From contig NZ_JBCFBA010000003.1 of the NCBI RefSeq assembly GCF_038562415.1, positions 90,717-154,716 of the forward strand: a DNA stretch of 64,000 bases, written 5' to 3'. Numbering within the stretch: position 1 is the first letter of the stretch; each line of letters starts with the position of its first letter. Shown piece by piece: positions 49,321-57,451 of the stretch. The notes beneath the pieces were generated by a model. The model was given only the letters and a program-made list of their open reading frames with translations. It did not search any database and had not been told where the DNA came from. Source of the stretch: Solidesulfovibrio sp. (GTDB taxonomy: Bacteria; Desulfobacterota; Desulfovibrionia; Desulfovibrionales; Desulfovibrionaceae). Both the position numbers and the translations under genes were made by a program.

Positions 49321-50670
49321 ATGCTGACGAGCAAAAAGCCTATTTATAGTTCTCTCTATTTCTGGGTCATTTTCGGTATTGCCGCCGGTATCGTGCTGGG
49401 ACTCATTCCGGCAACCAAATCCTTCGCCGAAAGCATGCAGCCGTTCGGCACGGCATTCATCCGTATGGTGAAGATGATCATCGCGCCAATCATCTTCTGT
49501 ACGGTTGTCACAGGCATCGCCAAGATGGGCGATATGGGGAAAGTCGGCCGCGTTGGCATCAAATGCATGGTCTACTTCTGGACCATGACCCTGTTCGCCC
49601 TGGTCATCGGCATGGTGGTGGTCAACCTGTACAAGCCCGGCGCCGGCATGGACGACTACGCCGCCAAGATGCAGTCCAACCAGAAGGAGATCGCCAAGGT
49701 CGAGGACTTCGCCGGCAAGGCCAAGAAGATGTCCACCGTGGACTTCCTCATGAACATCGTGCCGACCTCGGTGGTCGACGCCTTTGCCAAGGGCGAAATC
49801 CTGCAGGTGCTGTTTTTTTCCATCCTCTTCGGCGTCGGCCTGGCCAACCTGGGCGAGAAGGCCAAGAATTTCGTCAAGATCATCGACGAGTTCTCGCGAG
49901 GGCTGTTCAAGGTCGTCCACTACATCATGTATTTCGCGCCCTTCGGCGCCTTCGGCGCCATGGCCTACGTGGTCGCCTCCCAGGGCCACGAAGCCCTCTT
50001 CAAGCTCCTCTACCTCATGCTCGGCGTGTACACGACCTGCATCATTTTCATCTTCGTGGTCCTGGCCATGGTCTGCAAGTTGGCCGGCTTCTCGTTGTGG
50101 CGCTACCTCGTCTACATCAAGGAAGAGATCCTGCTGGTGCTCGGCACCTCCTCCTCCGAGGCGGCCCTGCCCCGCATGATGGCCAAACTCGAGGTCGCCG
50201 GCGCCGACAAGTCCGTGGTCGGCCTGTGCCTGCCCATGGGCTATTCCTTCAACCTCGACGGCACCTGCATCTACCTGACCATGGCCGCCGTGTTCCTGGC
50301 CCAGGCCACCAACACGCCGCTGGACATCTCCCACCAGCTCTACCTGCTCTTCATCCTGCTCTTGACTTCCAAGGGCGCGGCCGCCGTCACCGGCGGCGGC
50401 TTCATCACCCTGGCCGCCACGTTGCAGACGGTCGGCACCATCCCCGTGGCTTCCCTGACCCTGCTCCTTGGCGTCGACCGCTTCATGTCCGAGGCCCGGG
50501 CCATCACCAATCTGATCGGCAACGGCATCGCCACCATCGTCGTGGCCAAGTGGGAAAACGCCCTGGACGAGCGCAAGCTCGCCGCCGTGCTTTCCGGCGG
50601 GGACGAGGTCTTGGCCGACGACCCCGAAGACGCCCTCATCGACGAGGAAGCCGCCGGCGACGCCAAATAG
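49321..50670 (+). CDS. DctA/GltP-type dicarboxylate:cation symporter
   Basis: Carrier of 449 residues with at least eight membrane segments in the pattern of the DAACS family. It carries the signatures GTSSSEAALPRMM (serine-rich hairpin) and MGYSFNLDGTCIYLTMA, plus TSKGAAAVTGGGF (second hairpin) and DRFMSEARAITNLIGNGIAT. It imports C4-dicarboxylates (fumarate, malate, succinate) or glutamate with protons or sodium. The ATG at 49321 follows GAGGAG; an upstream ATG (49306) is less well placed. Possibly used for fumarate or malate import. Confidence 0.92.
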   Translation: MLTSKKPIYSSLYFWVIFGIAAGIVLGLIPATKSFAESMQPFGTAFIRMVKMIIAPIIFCTVVTGIAKMGDMGKVGRVGIKCMVYFWTMTLFALVIGMVVVNLYKPGAGMDDYAAKMQSNQKEIAKVEDFAGKAKKMSTVDFLMNIVPTSVVDAFAKGEILQVLFFSILFGVGLANLGEKAKNFVKIIDEFSRGLFKVVHYIMYFAPFGAFGAMAYVVASQGHEALFKLLYLMLGVYTTCIIFIFVVLAMVCKLAGFSLWRYLVYIKEEILLVLGTSSSEAALPRMMAKLEVAGADKSVVGLCLPMGYSFNLDGTCIYLTMAAVFLAQATNTPLDISHQLYLLFILLLTSKGAAAVTGGGFITLAATLQTVGTIPVASLTLLLGVDRFMSEARAITNLIGNGIATIVVAKWENALDERKLAAVLSGGDEVLADDPEDALIDEEAAGDAK

Positions 50671-50697
50671 GCCGAGCGGCGGGCCGCGCCCCGTGTC

Positions 50698-50732
50698 ACC
50701 GCCGCCCGGCCGAGCCGGGCGGCGGTTCTTTT
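50698..50732 (+). terminator. Rho-independent terminator after the dicarboxylate carrier
   Basis: Perfect 13-base-pair stem (50698-50710 with 50714-50726), CGA loop, followed by TCTTTT. Confidence 0.85.
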
Positions 50733-50817
50733 CGAGGCCGGCGCATTGACAAATCGTATTTGCCGGGCCATCATTAAGACAATAGATACTGTCGACACAG
50801 GATCGGGAGGCAGGGCC

Positions 50818-51195
50818 ATGATCCCGGCACGGGTGATGATCGTGGAAGACGAGGTCATAACGGCCATGGCCACCGGCGCCATGCTCAAGCGCCTGGGCCA
50901 TGTGGTCGCCGCCTCGGTGACGTCCGGCGAGGCCGCCCTGGAGGCCTTCCGACGGCAGCATCCCGACCTCGTGCTCATGGACATCCGCCTCGACGGCGAG
51001 CTCGACGGCATCGAAACCGCCCGGGCCATCCGCAGCCAAAGCCAGGTGCCGGTGGTGTTCGTCTCGGCCTACGTCGACGACCAGACCCGGGGCCGCGCCG
51101 CCGAAACCCAGCCCTACGCCTTCATGCCCAAGCCCCTCGACGAATACGAACTCCATGCGCTGCTCGCCAAGCTGCTGGGAGCCTGTCCCTCTTGA
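50818..51195 (+). CDS. Single-domain response regulator
   Basis: Receiver domain of 125 residues without an output domain. Acidic pocket VEDE near residue 9, phospho-acceptor Asp in LMDIRLDGELDG, Thr/Ser switch VVFVSAY and Lys in FMPKPLDEYEL. Similar receivers occur in PdtaR-like proteins. ATG follows GGGAGG. The downstream pseudokinase-like gene starts within its stop codon (TTGA), so both are made together; a functional link is likely but unknown. Confidence 0.88.
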   Translation: MIPARVMIVEDEVITAMATGAMLKRLGHVVAASVTSGEAALEAFRRQHPDLVLMDIRLDGELDGIETARAIRSQSQVPVVFVSAYVDDQTRGRAAETQPYAFMPKPLDEYELHALLAKLLGACPS

Positions 51196-52817
51196 CCGGC
51201 CCGGGCTACGCGGCCTTCGGCCTTGACGGCGATTTCACCGCCGCCTACCTGGCCGCGCGCCGGGTGGCCGATCTGGCCGTGCGCGATCCCGCCGCCGTGT
51301 GCCCGGACACCGTGGCCGCGTTGGCCGGCCTGCTCGCCCGAAACGACCATGCCCGCCAGGCCCAGGCCCGCATCCTCTACCGCGAGGCCGCCGGCGTCCT
51401 GGTCACCCTGCTGGCCAGGGGGCCGGGGGATGTGGCCCTGGCCTCGCGCCAGGCCCTGGCCGCCGCCCTGGCCGTCCCCGGCAAGCCGCGCCTGGCCGCC
51501 GCCGAAGCCGTGGGCGACCTGCCCCTGCCGGGCTTGGCCGCGCCCGTGCCGCCGCAACCGTCCCCGGATGTGGCCGCAACGACCTTCGGCGCCCTGCTGG
51601 CCGCCGCCGGGGCCGACACCGCCCAGGCCCCGCGCCGGGCCGGCCGCAGCCTGGTCATCCCCGCCCGCCGGCCGGGCTGGCTGGTGGTGGTCAAGCGGCT
51701 CAAACGCGGCGAGGACCCGGCCGGGCTGGCTCTGGAGGCCGCCTGGATGGAGCGGTGCGCCGCCTTCGATTTCCCCGAACCCTGCCACGTGCCGCGTCCC
51801 TGCCGCGACGGCGCGGCCAGCCTGTTCGCCGTCCCCGACCTCCCGGCCGGGCCGGCCGGCCTCGATCCGGGCGGGCGCTGCCTGGCCTACCGGGCCAGGT
51901 CCGACTATTTCCGCTATCCCAACGAGCCCGGCCGGCCCATGGACGGCGACGATCTCGTGGCCACCATGGGCCGGGCCGCCCTGCTGCTGGGCTGGTTGGC
52001 CGGCCGGGGCATCGTCCACGAGGCGGCCATCCCGCTTTTCCACAACCGGGTGCAGCGCGACCGGCGCGAGGACGGCGGCCGCTACGACTGGCGGCTGCCC
52101 GGCCGCCTGGACCGCTGGCTTTCCTCGTCCCTGCATCCCAATTTCGGCGCCTCCGGGCTGCGCGATTTCGAGCACCTGGCCGCCGTGGCTCCTGGCGGCG
52201 CGGGGGGAGGCCGGCTCTACCGCCGCATGGGCGACCATCTGGTCAGCCTGCTGCTGGTGGCCGGCAGCGCCTTTCGCATGCGCGACCCGTCCCTGGTCGG
52301 CCGCGACGCCCGGGGCCGTCCCGTGGACGCCCGGCACCTGTTCGACCTCGCCCTGCTGCGCCGGGTCATCGCCACGGCCTTCGCCCGCTACCACGAGGGG
52401 TTCGTCGGCGAGGCCCCGGCCGCCTTGCCCCTGTGCCCCGAGGCCCTGGCCCGGCGCATGGTCGAGGAGATGGGCGTGGACCGCCACATGACGGAGCTGG
52501 TGCGCCAGGCCGACCAGGAGGCCATGACCGACGCCGCCTTCCGGGAGTTCCTCGTCTCCCGTGGGCTAAGCCCCGAGGCCGCCGCCGGCCATGGCCGGGG
52601 CGAGGCCGACGTGGAGCTGCAGACCGGCCCGCACCTGGGGGCCTTCAACAACCGCACCAGCCTGCCCGAAATGAACGAGGCCGCCGCCGCCATGGTCGCC
52701 GCCTGCCTGGCCGGCCGCCACGAGCGCGACCGGCGGGGAGAGGGGGAGTCGGGGGACGCCTCCCGGGAAGGGGAGCGTGCCGTGAGCCCTAATGGGCGGC
52801 CGGATCGCGGCCGATAG
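51192..52817 (+). CDS. SidJ-related pseudokinase-like protein
   Basis: Protein of 541 residues of unknown function. The middle resembles a kinase fold: beta-3 Lys168 in WLVVVKRLKRGED, a region LLLGWLAGRGIVHEAAIPLFHN like a catalytic loop but without the HRD motif, then DWRLPGRLDRWL, a HPNFGASGLRDFEHL stretch and a helical C-terminal part. I recall a family called SidJ-related pseudokinase in Desulfovibrio-like bacteria; SidJ of Legionella is a kinase-fold enzyme that glutamylates proteins. The resemblance is from memory and pattern only. The start is a TTG overlapping the response regulator stop (TTGA). The last 60 residues are polar and probably unstructured. Not membrane-bound. Confidence 0.55.
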   Translation: MTGPGYAAFGLDGDFTAAYLAARRVADLAVRDPAAVCPDTVAALAGLLARNDHARQAQARILYREAAGVLVTLLARGPGDVALASRQALAAALAVPGKPRLAAAEAVGDLPLPGLAAPVPPQPSPDVAATTFGALLAAAGADTAQAPRRAGRSLVIPARRPGWLVVVKRLKRGEDPAGLALEAAWMERCAAFDFPEPCHVPRPCRDGAASLFAVPDLPAGPAGLDPGGRCLAYRARSDYFRYPNEPGRPMDGDDLVATMGRAALLLGWLAGRGIVHEAAIPLFHNRVQRDRREDGGRYDWRLPGRLDRWLSSSLHPNFGASGLRDFEHLAAVAPGGAGGGRLYRRMGDHLVSLLLVAGSAFRMRDPSLVGRDARGRPVDARHLFDLALLRRVIATAFARYHEGFVGEAPAALPLCPEALARRMVEEMGVDRHMTELVRQADQEAMTDAAFREFLVSRGLSPEAAAGHGRGEADVELQTGPHLGAFNNRTSLPEMNEAAAAMVAACLAGRHERDRRGEGESGDASREGERAVSPNGRPDRGR

Positions 52818-52849
52818 GAAGGAGGCGAAATCGTCGGCGGGAGGCGGTC

Positions 52850-53725
52850 ATGGGACGGGAACAGGCGGGCTTTGTCGCGATGCTGGAGCGGCTGGGGCTG
52901 CTCAAATACGTCCTGGCCACGGTGTTTACCGGCACGGTTTTCGCGTTGACCGCCGGGGCGTATTGCTACGAGGAATTGTCGCGCCGGCCGCCGCGCCTGC
53001 CGCGCCCCTCGCCGGAACTGCTGGAGCTGGCCGAGGCCCCGGGCCACGCGCTGCGCGCCCCGGTCTCCCGCCTGGTACGCTTCGCCGCCGCGCCGCAGAT
53101 TCCGGCCGGGTTTTCGTTTTACGACATCGGCGCCGGGGAAACCCCGCAATCCTTGGCCCGGAAACTCGGCCGCAAGCGCTTCCGTCTGCTCCCCGGCCGG
53201 GGCGAGGCCTGCGATTTCGCCGCCCCCCTGACCGTTGCCGCCGGCGGGCGCGAGGCCGTGGCCGCCTTTATCCGCGAGCGCAGCCGGCGCTGCTGCGCCG
53301 TGGCCGGCCCCGTGCCCGGCCAGCTCGCCACCTACGCCTTTTCCCGCGACTCCGGCGCCGCGCGAAACCAGGCGGCCACGGACGGCCCCGTCAGCGGCTC
53401 GGCCGTCTTTTCCGGGGTCGACGGCGGCTTGCTGACCCTCGACCTGCGCTTCGCCCAGAACATCGAAGGCTATCGGGCGGCCCTGGAAAAACACCTGACC
53501 GAGCGTTTCGGGCCGTCCTCGCCCATGGCGGGGGACGGCGCGGCCTGGGCCAGGGACGGCGGGCTGGTGACCATGGTCCGAGCCGGCAACGCCCTGGCCG
53601 TCACGGCCTATTTCGCGGCCAACATCGACCGCCACGCCGCCGCCGCCGGCCGGCTGGCCGACCGGCCCGCGCCCAGGCAGCCGGATCCGGCGGCCAGGCG
53701 CCTGGCCCTGGCCGACAGGCCGTAA
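52850..53725 (+). CDS. Membrane-anchored protein of unknown function
   Basis: Protein of 291 residues with one membrane segment at about 19-40 (YVLATVFTGTVFALTAGAY) and the rest outside the cytoplasm. Cys pair in SRRCCAVAG. No domain recognised. Good ribosome-binding site (GGAGG). It follows the pseudokinase-like gene by 32 bases on the same strand and could belong to that unit. The final 40 residues are rich in Ala, Arg and Pro. Confidence 0.7.
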   Translation: MGREQAGFVAMLERLGLLKYVLATVFTGTVFALTAGAYCYEELSRRPPRLPRPSPELLELAEAPGHALRAPVSRLVRFAAAPQIPAGFSFYDIGAGETPQSLARKLGRKRFRLLPGRGEACDFAAPLTVAAGGREAVAAFIRERSRRCCAVAGPVPGQLATYAFSRDSGAARNQAATDGPVSGSAVFSGVDGGLLTLDLRFAQNIEGYRAALEKHLTERFGPSSPMAGDGAAWARDGGLVTMVRAGNALAVTAYFAANIDRHAAAAGRLADRPAPRQPDPAARRLALADRP

Positions 53726-53746
53726 CCGGGCGAGTGTCGGGAAAGC

Positions 53747-54406
53747 CTATTCGGGAAAAAGCCGCACCCAGCCGAGCGGCGCGCCGGCCGCGTCCGGGCA
53801 GGGCGTGTCCGAGGGCAGGGGGAAGGGCGGCTGGTCGGGAAAGGCCTCGGCGAACAGCTCGCCGGATATGCTGTTGTCGGGATGGGCGAAAAGCACCCGG
53901 CCGTCGGGGTCGACCACCACCAGGGGCCTGGCGCAGGCTTTGGCTACGGCGAAAAGCAGGCCGCGGTACAGCGCCGTGGCCGCGTCCGTGGGGCAGGGCC
54001 GCTCGCGTCGCCGCCGGGTGATGGCCATTTCCAGGTTGGCCTTGAGGTCCAGGAGCTTGACCGGCTTTTGGATGTAGCCGGCCGCGCCGGTCGCCGCCAC
54101 GCGGTCCATGATCTCGCGGTCCACGGCGGCGGTGAGGAAAATGACCGGTGCGCCCACGGACTCGATGATGGCCCGGGCCGCCGCCACGCCGTCCATGGCC
54201 CCGGCCAGGTTGATGTCCATGAGCACCACGTCCGGCAGCCGCAAGGCGGCCATGGGGATGGCCTCCTCGCCGGTCTCGACCATGGCGCACACGCCGTAGC
54301 CCAGCCGGTCCAGGATCTTGGCCGCCACCCGGGCGGAAAGCGGATCGTCCTCGACGATGAGCACCGTGCGCCGCGGCGCCTCTTCCCTGCCGTCACCCGG
54401 GCGCAT
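53747..54406 (-). CDS. Response regulator with a small C-terminal domain
   Basis: Protein of 219 residues. Receiver at about 13-132 with VEDD, Asp in VVLMDINLAGAMDG, and the conserved Lys in GYIQKPVKLLDL. The remaining 85 residues have a PAS-like flavour (PLVVVDPDGRVLFAHPD) but no HTH or enzyme motif. Six bases after the upstream receiver gene, so both form one unit. Kinase partner not evident here. Confidence 0.85.
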   Translation of the reverse strand: MRPGDGREEAPRRTVLIVEDDPLSARVAAKILDRLGYGVCAMVETGEEAIPMAALRLPDVVLMDINLAGAMDGVAAARAIIESVGAPVIFLTAAVDREIMDRVAATGAAGYIQKPVKLLDLKANLEMAITRRRRERPCPTDAATALYRGLLFAVAKACARPLVVVDPDGRVLFAHPDNSISGELFAEAFPDQPPFPLPSDTPCPDAAGAPLGWVRLFPE

Positions 54407-54412
54407 GCCGTG

Positions 54413-54802
54413 CTAGCCCTGGCCCGACAGCAGGATCTTTTTGTGGGCGTCCTGGATCTTGTAATACAGGTCGTCCATCTCGGCCGGCTTCATGAGGTAG
54501 TCGAAGGCCCCCTGCTCCATGCCGCGTATGGCCACGTCCACGTTGGCGTGGCCGGTGAGCATGATGACCTCCACCTTGGGGTGGGCCTGCTTGATGCGCG
54601 AAAGCGTCTCCATGCCGTCCATGCCGGGCATCTTGACGTCGAGCAACACCACGTCCACGGGGTTGGCCGCAAGCGTGTCCAGGGCCTGCTCGCCGCTGTT
54701 GGCCGTCAGCACCGACAGCCCCCGCCGCGTCAGCCGCTTGCGCAGCGTGTCCACATAGGTTTCCTCGTCATCGACCAGAAGCACGCGTACTGCCTCGCTC
54801 AC
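54413..54802 (-). CDS. Single-domain response regulator
   Basis: Receiver domain of 129 residues: VDDEE, phospho-acceptor Asp in VVLLDVKMPGMDG, Thr in VIMLTGHA, Lys in DYLMKPAEMDDL. It resembles the receivers of sigma-54 activators but has no output domain. GTG start with a good GGAGGG. Divergent from the cysQ gene. Confidence 0.9.
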   Translation of the reverse strand: MSEAVRVLLVDDEETYVDTLRKRLTRRGLSVLTANSGEQALDTLAANPVDVVLLDVKMPGMDGMETLSRIKQAHPKVEVIMLTGHANVDVAIRGMEQGAFDYLMKPAEMDDLYYKIQDAHKKILLSGQG

Positions 54803-54939
54803 GAATATCCCTCCGCTCGGACGTGCCGCGACGTTGCCGATTCATAGCCGCGCGGCGCCCGAAAAGCAACCGCGACGCCTTGACACGTCGCCTGGCCGGA
54901 CAAATAGTCCCGGCCGACGTCGAAACAGGAGATTTTCCC

Positions 54940-55737
54940 ATGCAGGACCTCGACCTTTCGGCCCTGGGCGGCCTGGCCAGGCTGGCCGGACAGGCCGTGC
55001 GCGACATCGCCCGCGCCGGGTTCACCGTGGCCCAGAAAGCCGACCGCTCGCCCGTGACCGCCGCCGACACCGCCGCCAGCGACATCCTCGTGGCCGGGCT
55101 TGCCCAGATGTTTCCCGGCCTGCCCGTGGTGTGCGAGGAGACCACGGCCGCGCCCTACGCGGTGCGGCGCGGGTACAAGCGATTTTTCCTGGTCGATCCC
55201 CTGGACGGCACCAAGGAGTTCATCGAGGGCCGCGACGACTACTGCGTGCTGATCGCCCTCATCGAGGCCGGCCGCCCGGTCTACGGCGTGGTCTATGCCC
55301 CGGCCACGGACACGCTTTGGTGCGGCGGGCCGGCCGTCCCGTCCACCCGGCGCCTGGCCGGCGGCCCGGCCGAACCCCTGCGCGCCGTGGCGCCGCGTCC
55401 CGGCGAGCCCCTTTGCGTCGTGGCCAGCCGGTCCCATCCCGACGCCGGCCTGGCCGCCTATCTGGAACGCTTTCCCGGACACCGGCTGGTCAGCCGGGGC
55501 AGCGCGCTCAAGTTCGTCGCCCTGGCCGAGGGGGCCGGCCACCTCTATCCCCGGTTCGGGCCGACCTGGGAATGGGATACCGCCGCCGGCCACGCCGTGC
55601 TCCTCGGCGCCGGCGGGGCGCTCACCGCCCCGGACGGGGCGCCGTTTTTCTACAACAAGCCGGATTTGCGCAACGGCCCCTTCGTGGCCCGGTCGTTTTC
55701 CGGCGACCCGGTTGACGCAAGCCCCTTCCTTTCATAG
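54940..55737 (+). CDS. cysQ: 3'(2'),5'-bisphosphate nucleotidase CysQ
   Basis: Protein of 265 residues of the inositol monophosphatase fold. Metal-binding motifs EET near residue 65, DPLDGTKEFIEGRDDY and WEWDTAAGHAVL. CysQ breaks down the PAP formed in sulfate activation or assimilation. It may also act on other sugar phosphates. ATG follows AGGAG. Confidence 0.9.
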   Translation: MQDLDLSALGGLARLAGQAVRDIARAGFTVAQKADRSPVTAADTAASDILVAGLAQMFPGLPVVCEETTAAPYAVRRGYKRFFLVDPLDGTKEFIEGRDDYCVLIALIEAGRPVYGVVYAPATDTLWCGGPAVPSTRRLAGGPAEPLRAVAPRPGEPLCVVASRSHPDAGLAAYLERFPGHRLVSRGSALKFVALAEGAGHLYPRFGPTWEWDTAAGHAVLLGAGGALTAPDGAPFFYNKPDLRNGPFVARSFSGDPVDASPFLS

Positions 55738-55804
55738 AAAAGGAGAATCGCCATGAACCGGTCCCCGGCCGTGGCGAGGGCTGCTTGTGCAAGGAAGCGT
55801 GCGT

Positions 55805-56071
55805 ATGCGCCTCACTCTTTTTATCGACGGCCAGGCCCCGGAACAGGCCCGCCTTGGCGAAACCGTGCAGGCCTGGTGCGACAGGCGCCTTGGCGGCGGC
55901 TGCCGGGTGGAGGTCCTCGACGTGCGGGGCTGGCCCGTGGGCACGGAAAACATTCCGGTCCTGGCCACCCCGGCCCTGTCCCTGGACGCCACCGGCCGCC
56001 TGGTCGTGGGCGATCTGTCCGACGTGTCGGCGGCCCTGGCCGCCCTGGGCTGCGTTTCGCCGGCGGCCTAG
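55805..56071 (+). CDS. KaiB-like thioredoxin-fold protein
   Basis: Protein of 88 residues with the KaiB-family pattern: MRLTLFIDGQAPEQARL, VEVLDVRGWPVGTEN and the conserved end VLATPALSLDATGRLVVGDLSD. In cyanobacteria KaiB works with KaiC in the circadian clock; here no KaiC or KaiA gene is near, so it is probably a stress or redox-type KaiB. The ATG at 55805 follows AAGGAAG; a GTG at 55787 would add six residues. A 157-residue frame starting with a good ribosome-binding site at 55753 overlaps in another frame and looks unreal. Confidence 0.75.
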   Translation: MRLTLFIDGQAPEQARLGETVQAWCDRRLGGGCRVEVLDVRGWPVGTENIPVLATPALSLDATGRLVVGDLSDVSAALAALGCVSPAA

Positions 56072-56080
56072 GGCCGCGGC

Positions 56081-57127
56081 CTACCCCGCCGCCGGTTCCT
56101 CGTGGGACAGGCAGTGCACCGTCCCCAGCCCCCAGACCAGATCCACGGCGTGGATGCCGACCACCTCGCGGCCGGGAAACAGCTCGGCCAGGATGCCCAG
56201 CGCCAGCCGGTCGCGGGCGTCGTTGAAGGTGGGCACCAGCACCAGGCGCGGCGTGATCAGGAAATTGGCGTAGCTGGCCGGCAGGCGCTGGCCCCGGAAC
56301 ACCACCGGGCGCGGCATGGGCAGGTCCACGACCCGGAGGGTGGCGCCGTCGGCCAGGCGCGCTCCGGTCAGCCGTTCGCGGTTTTCGCGAAGGGGCCGGT
56401 GGTTGGCGTCGGCCGGGTCGTCCTCGCGGCAAAGGACCACCGTATCCCGGGAAACGAACCGGCACAGGTCGTCCACGTGGCCGTGGGTGTCGTCGCCGGC
56501 GATGCCCCGGCCGAGCCAGAGCACGTTTTCGGCGCCCAGGTACGTCCCGAAGACGGCCTCGTAGTCCCGCCGCGTGAAACCCGGATTGCGCACCTGGGTC
56601 GCCGCGTCCAGCAGGCATTCCTCGGTGGTCAGCACGTCCCCGGCGCCGTTGCCGTCCATGGCCCCGCCCTCGAGCACGACGGGATGCCCCTCGTACAGGG
56701 CCGGTACGACCTCGATGCCCAGTTGCCGGCACACCGCCGCCCCCACCGCGTCGTCGAGCCCATGGTCCGGGTATTTCGCCCAGCCCGTGAACCGGCAGTC
56801 CACGGCCACGAGGCGCTCCCCCTCGCGCACGAAAAAGGGCATGAAATCCCGGGTCCAGCCCCGGTTCATGGGCAGGGTGAAAAAATCGATCAGGCCGAGG
56901 TCCGCCCCGACGTCGCGCAGGACCCGCCTGGCGGCCGCCTCGCGCCGGGCGTCGCCGACCAGCAGCCGCAGGCGCTGGCCCGAGGCCGTGATCCGGCGCG
57001 CCATCTCGCCGTAGACCCAGGCGATGGGGGCGAACCTGCCCGGCCAGTCCGAGGCGTTGGCCGGCCAGGCCAGCCAGACGGCCGCCTGCCGGCCGAATTC
57101 CGCCGGCCAGTGGAATGGTCTGTTCAT
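56081..57127 (-). CDS. aguA: Agmatine deiminase / peptidylarginine deiminase family protein
   Basis: Protein of 348 residues, typical of the family. Motifs RGWTRDFMPFF (Asp), VLEGGAMDGNG, HGHVDDLCRFV (His/Asp) and nucleophilic Cys in GLGTVHCLSHEEPA. It would convert agmatine to N-carbamoylputrescine for polyamine synthesis. Its terminal stop lies 10 bases from the kaiB-like stop (convergent). Partner genes (aguB) are not adjacent. Confidence 0.92.
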   Translation of the reverse strand: MNRPFHWPAEFGRQAAVWLAWPANASDWPGRFAPIAWVYGEMARRITASGQRLRLLVGDARREAAARRVLRDVGADLGLIDFFTLPMNRGWTRDFMPFFVREGERLVAVDCRFTGWAKYPDHGLDDAVGAAVCRQLGIEVVPALYEGHPVVLEGGAMDGNGAGDVLTTEECLLDAATQVRNPGFTRRDYEAVFGTYLGAENVLWLGRGIAGDDTHGHVDDLCRFVSRDTVVLCREDDPADANHRPLRENRERLTGARLADGATLRVVDLPMPRPVVFRGQRLPASYANFLITPRLVLVPTFNDARDRLALGILAELFPGREVVGIHAVDLVWGLGTVHCLSHEEPAAG

Positions 57128-57451
57128 GGTGTCCTTTTATGGAAAAGGGGAGAATCGGGGGAGGAAACCTTTTTTTGCAAAAAAAGGTTTCCTCCCCCGA
57201 ACCCCCACCTTCCCAAAAAATTCTTCAGGGGTTGGGGTGGCGCGTGAGGCCGCCCGGAGGCGGAATATGCGGGCCATTTCGGAGCAGTAGGGCAGGCGGG
57301 GGAGAAGGGCAAGGGGGAGCGTCGCGGGAGGCTTCGTCGCCGGGCGGCGCGGCGGCTTGCCGGTGGCCGGGAAGGGGTCTATGGCCCCGATGGGCTCGGG
57401 GAGCGCTTGGAGCGAGGAAGCCTCCCGAAACGTGCAACCAAGGAGGCGGTC
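57128..57451. other. Intergenic region with a large palindrome
   Basis: About 320 bases between divergent genes; the main feature is the 44-base perfect palindrome at 57156-57199. I see no gene. Confidence 0.5.
57156..57199. repeat. Perfect 44-base palindrome
   Basis: Two 21-base arms (CGGGGGAGGAAACC then T7, and A7 then GGTTTCCTCCCCCG) around GC. The T7/A7 core inside a GC-rich stem would make a bidirectional terminator-like hairpin or cruciform. It lies just upstream of the agmatine deiminase start, so it is not that gene's terminator. Placement recalls repeated elements common in Desulfovibrio genomes. Confidence 0.75.

Noticed and set aside
55753-56226. Frame of 157 codons with a fine ribosome-binding site, overlapping the KaiB-like gene
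   Set aside because: Product is Pro/Arg/Gly-rich and the other frame gives a clear KaiB pattern; the ribosome-binding site may instead help start a short leader.
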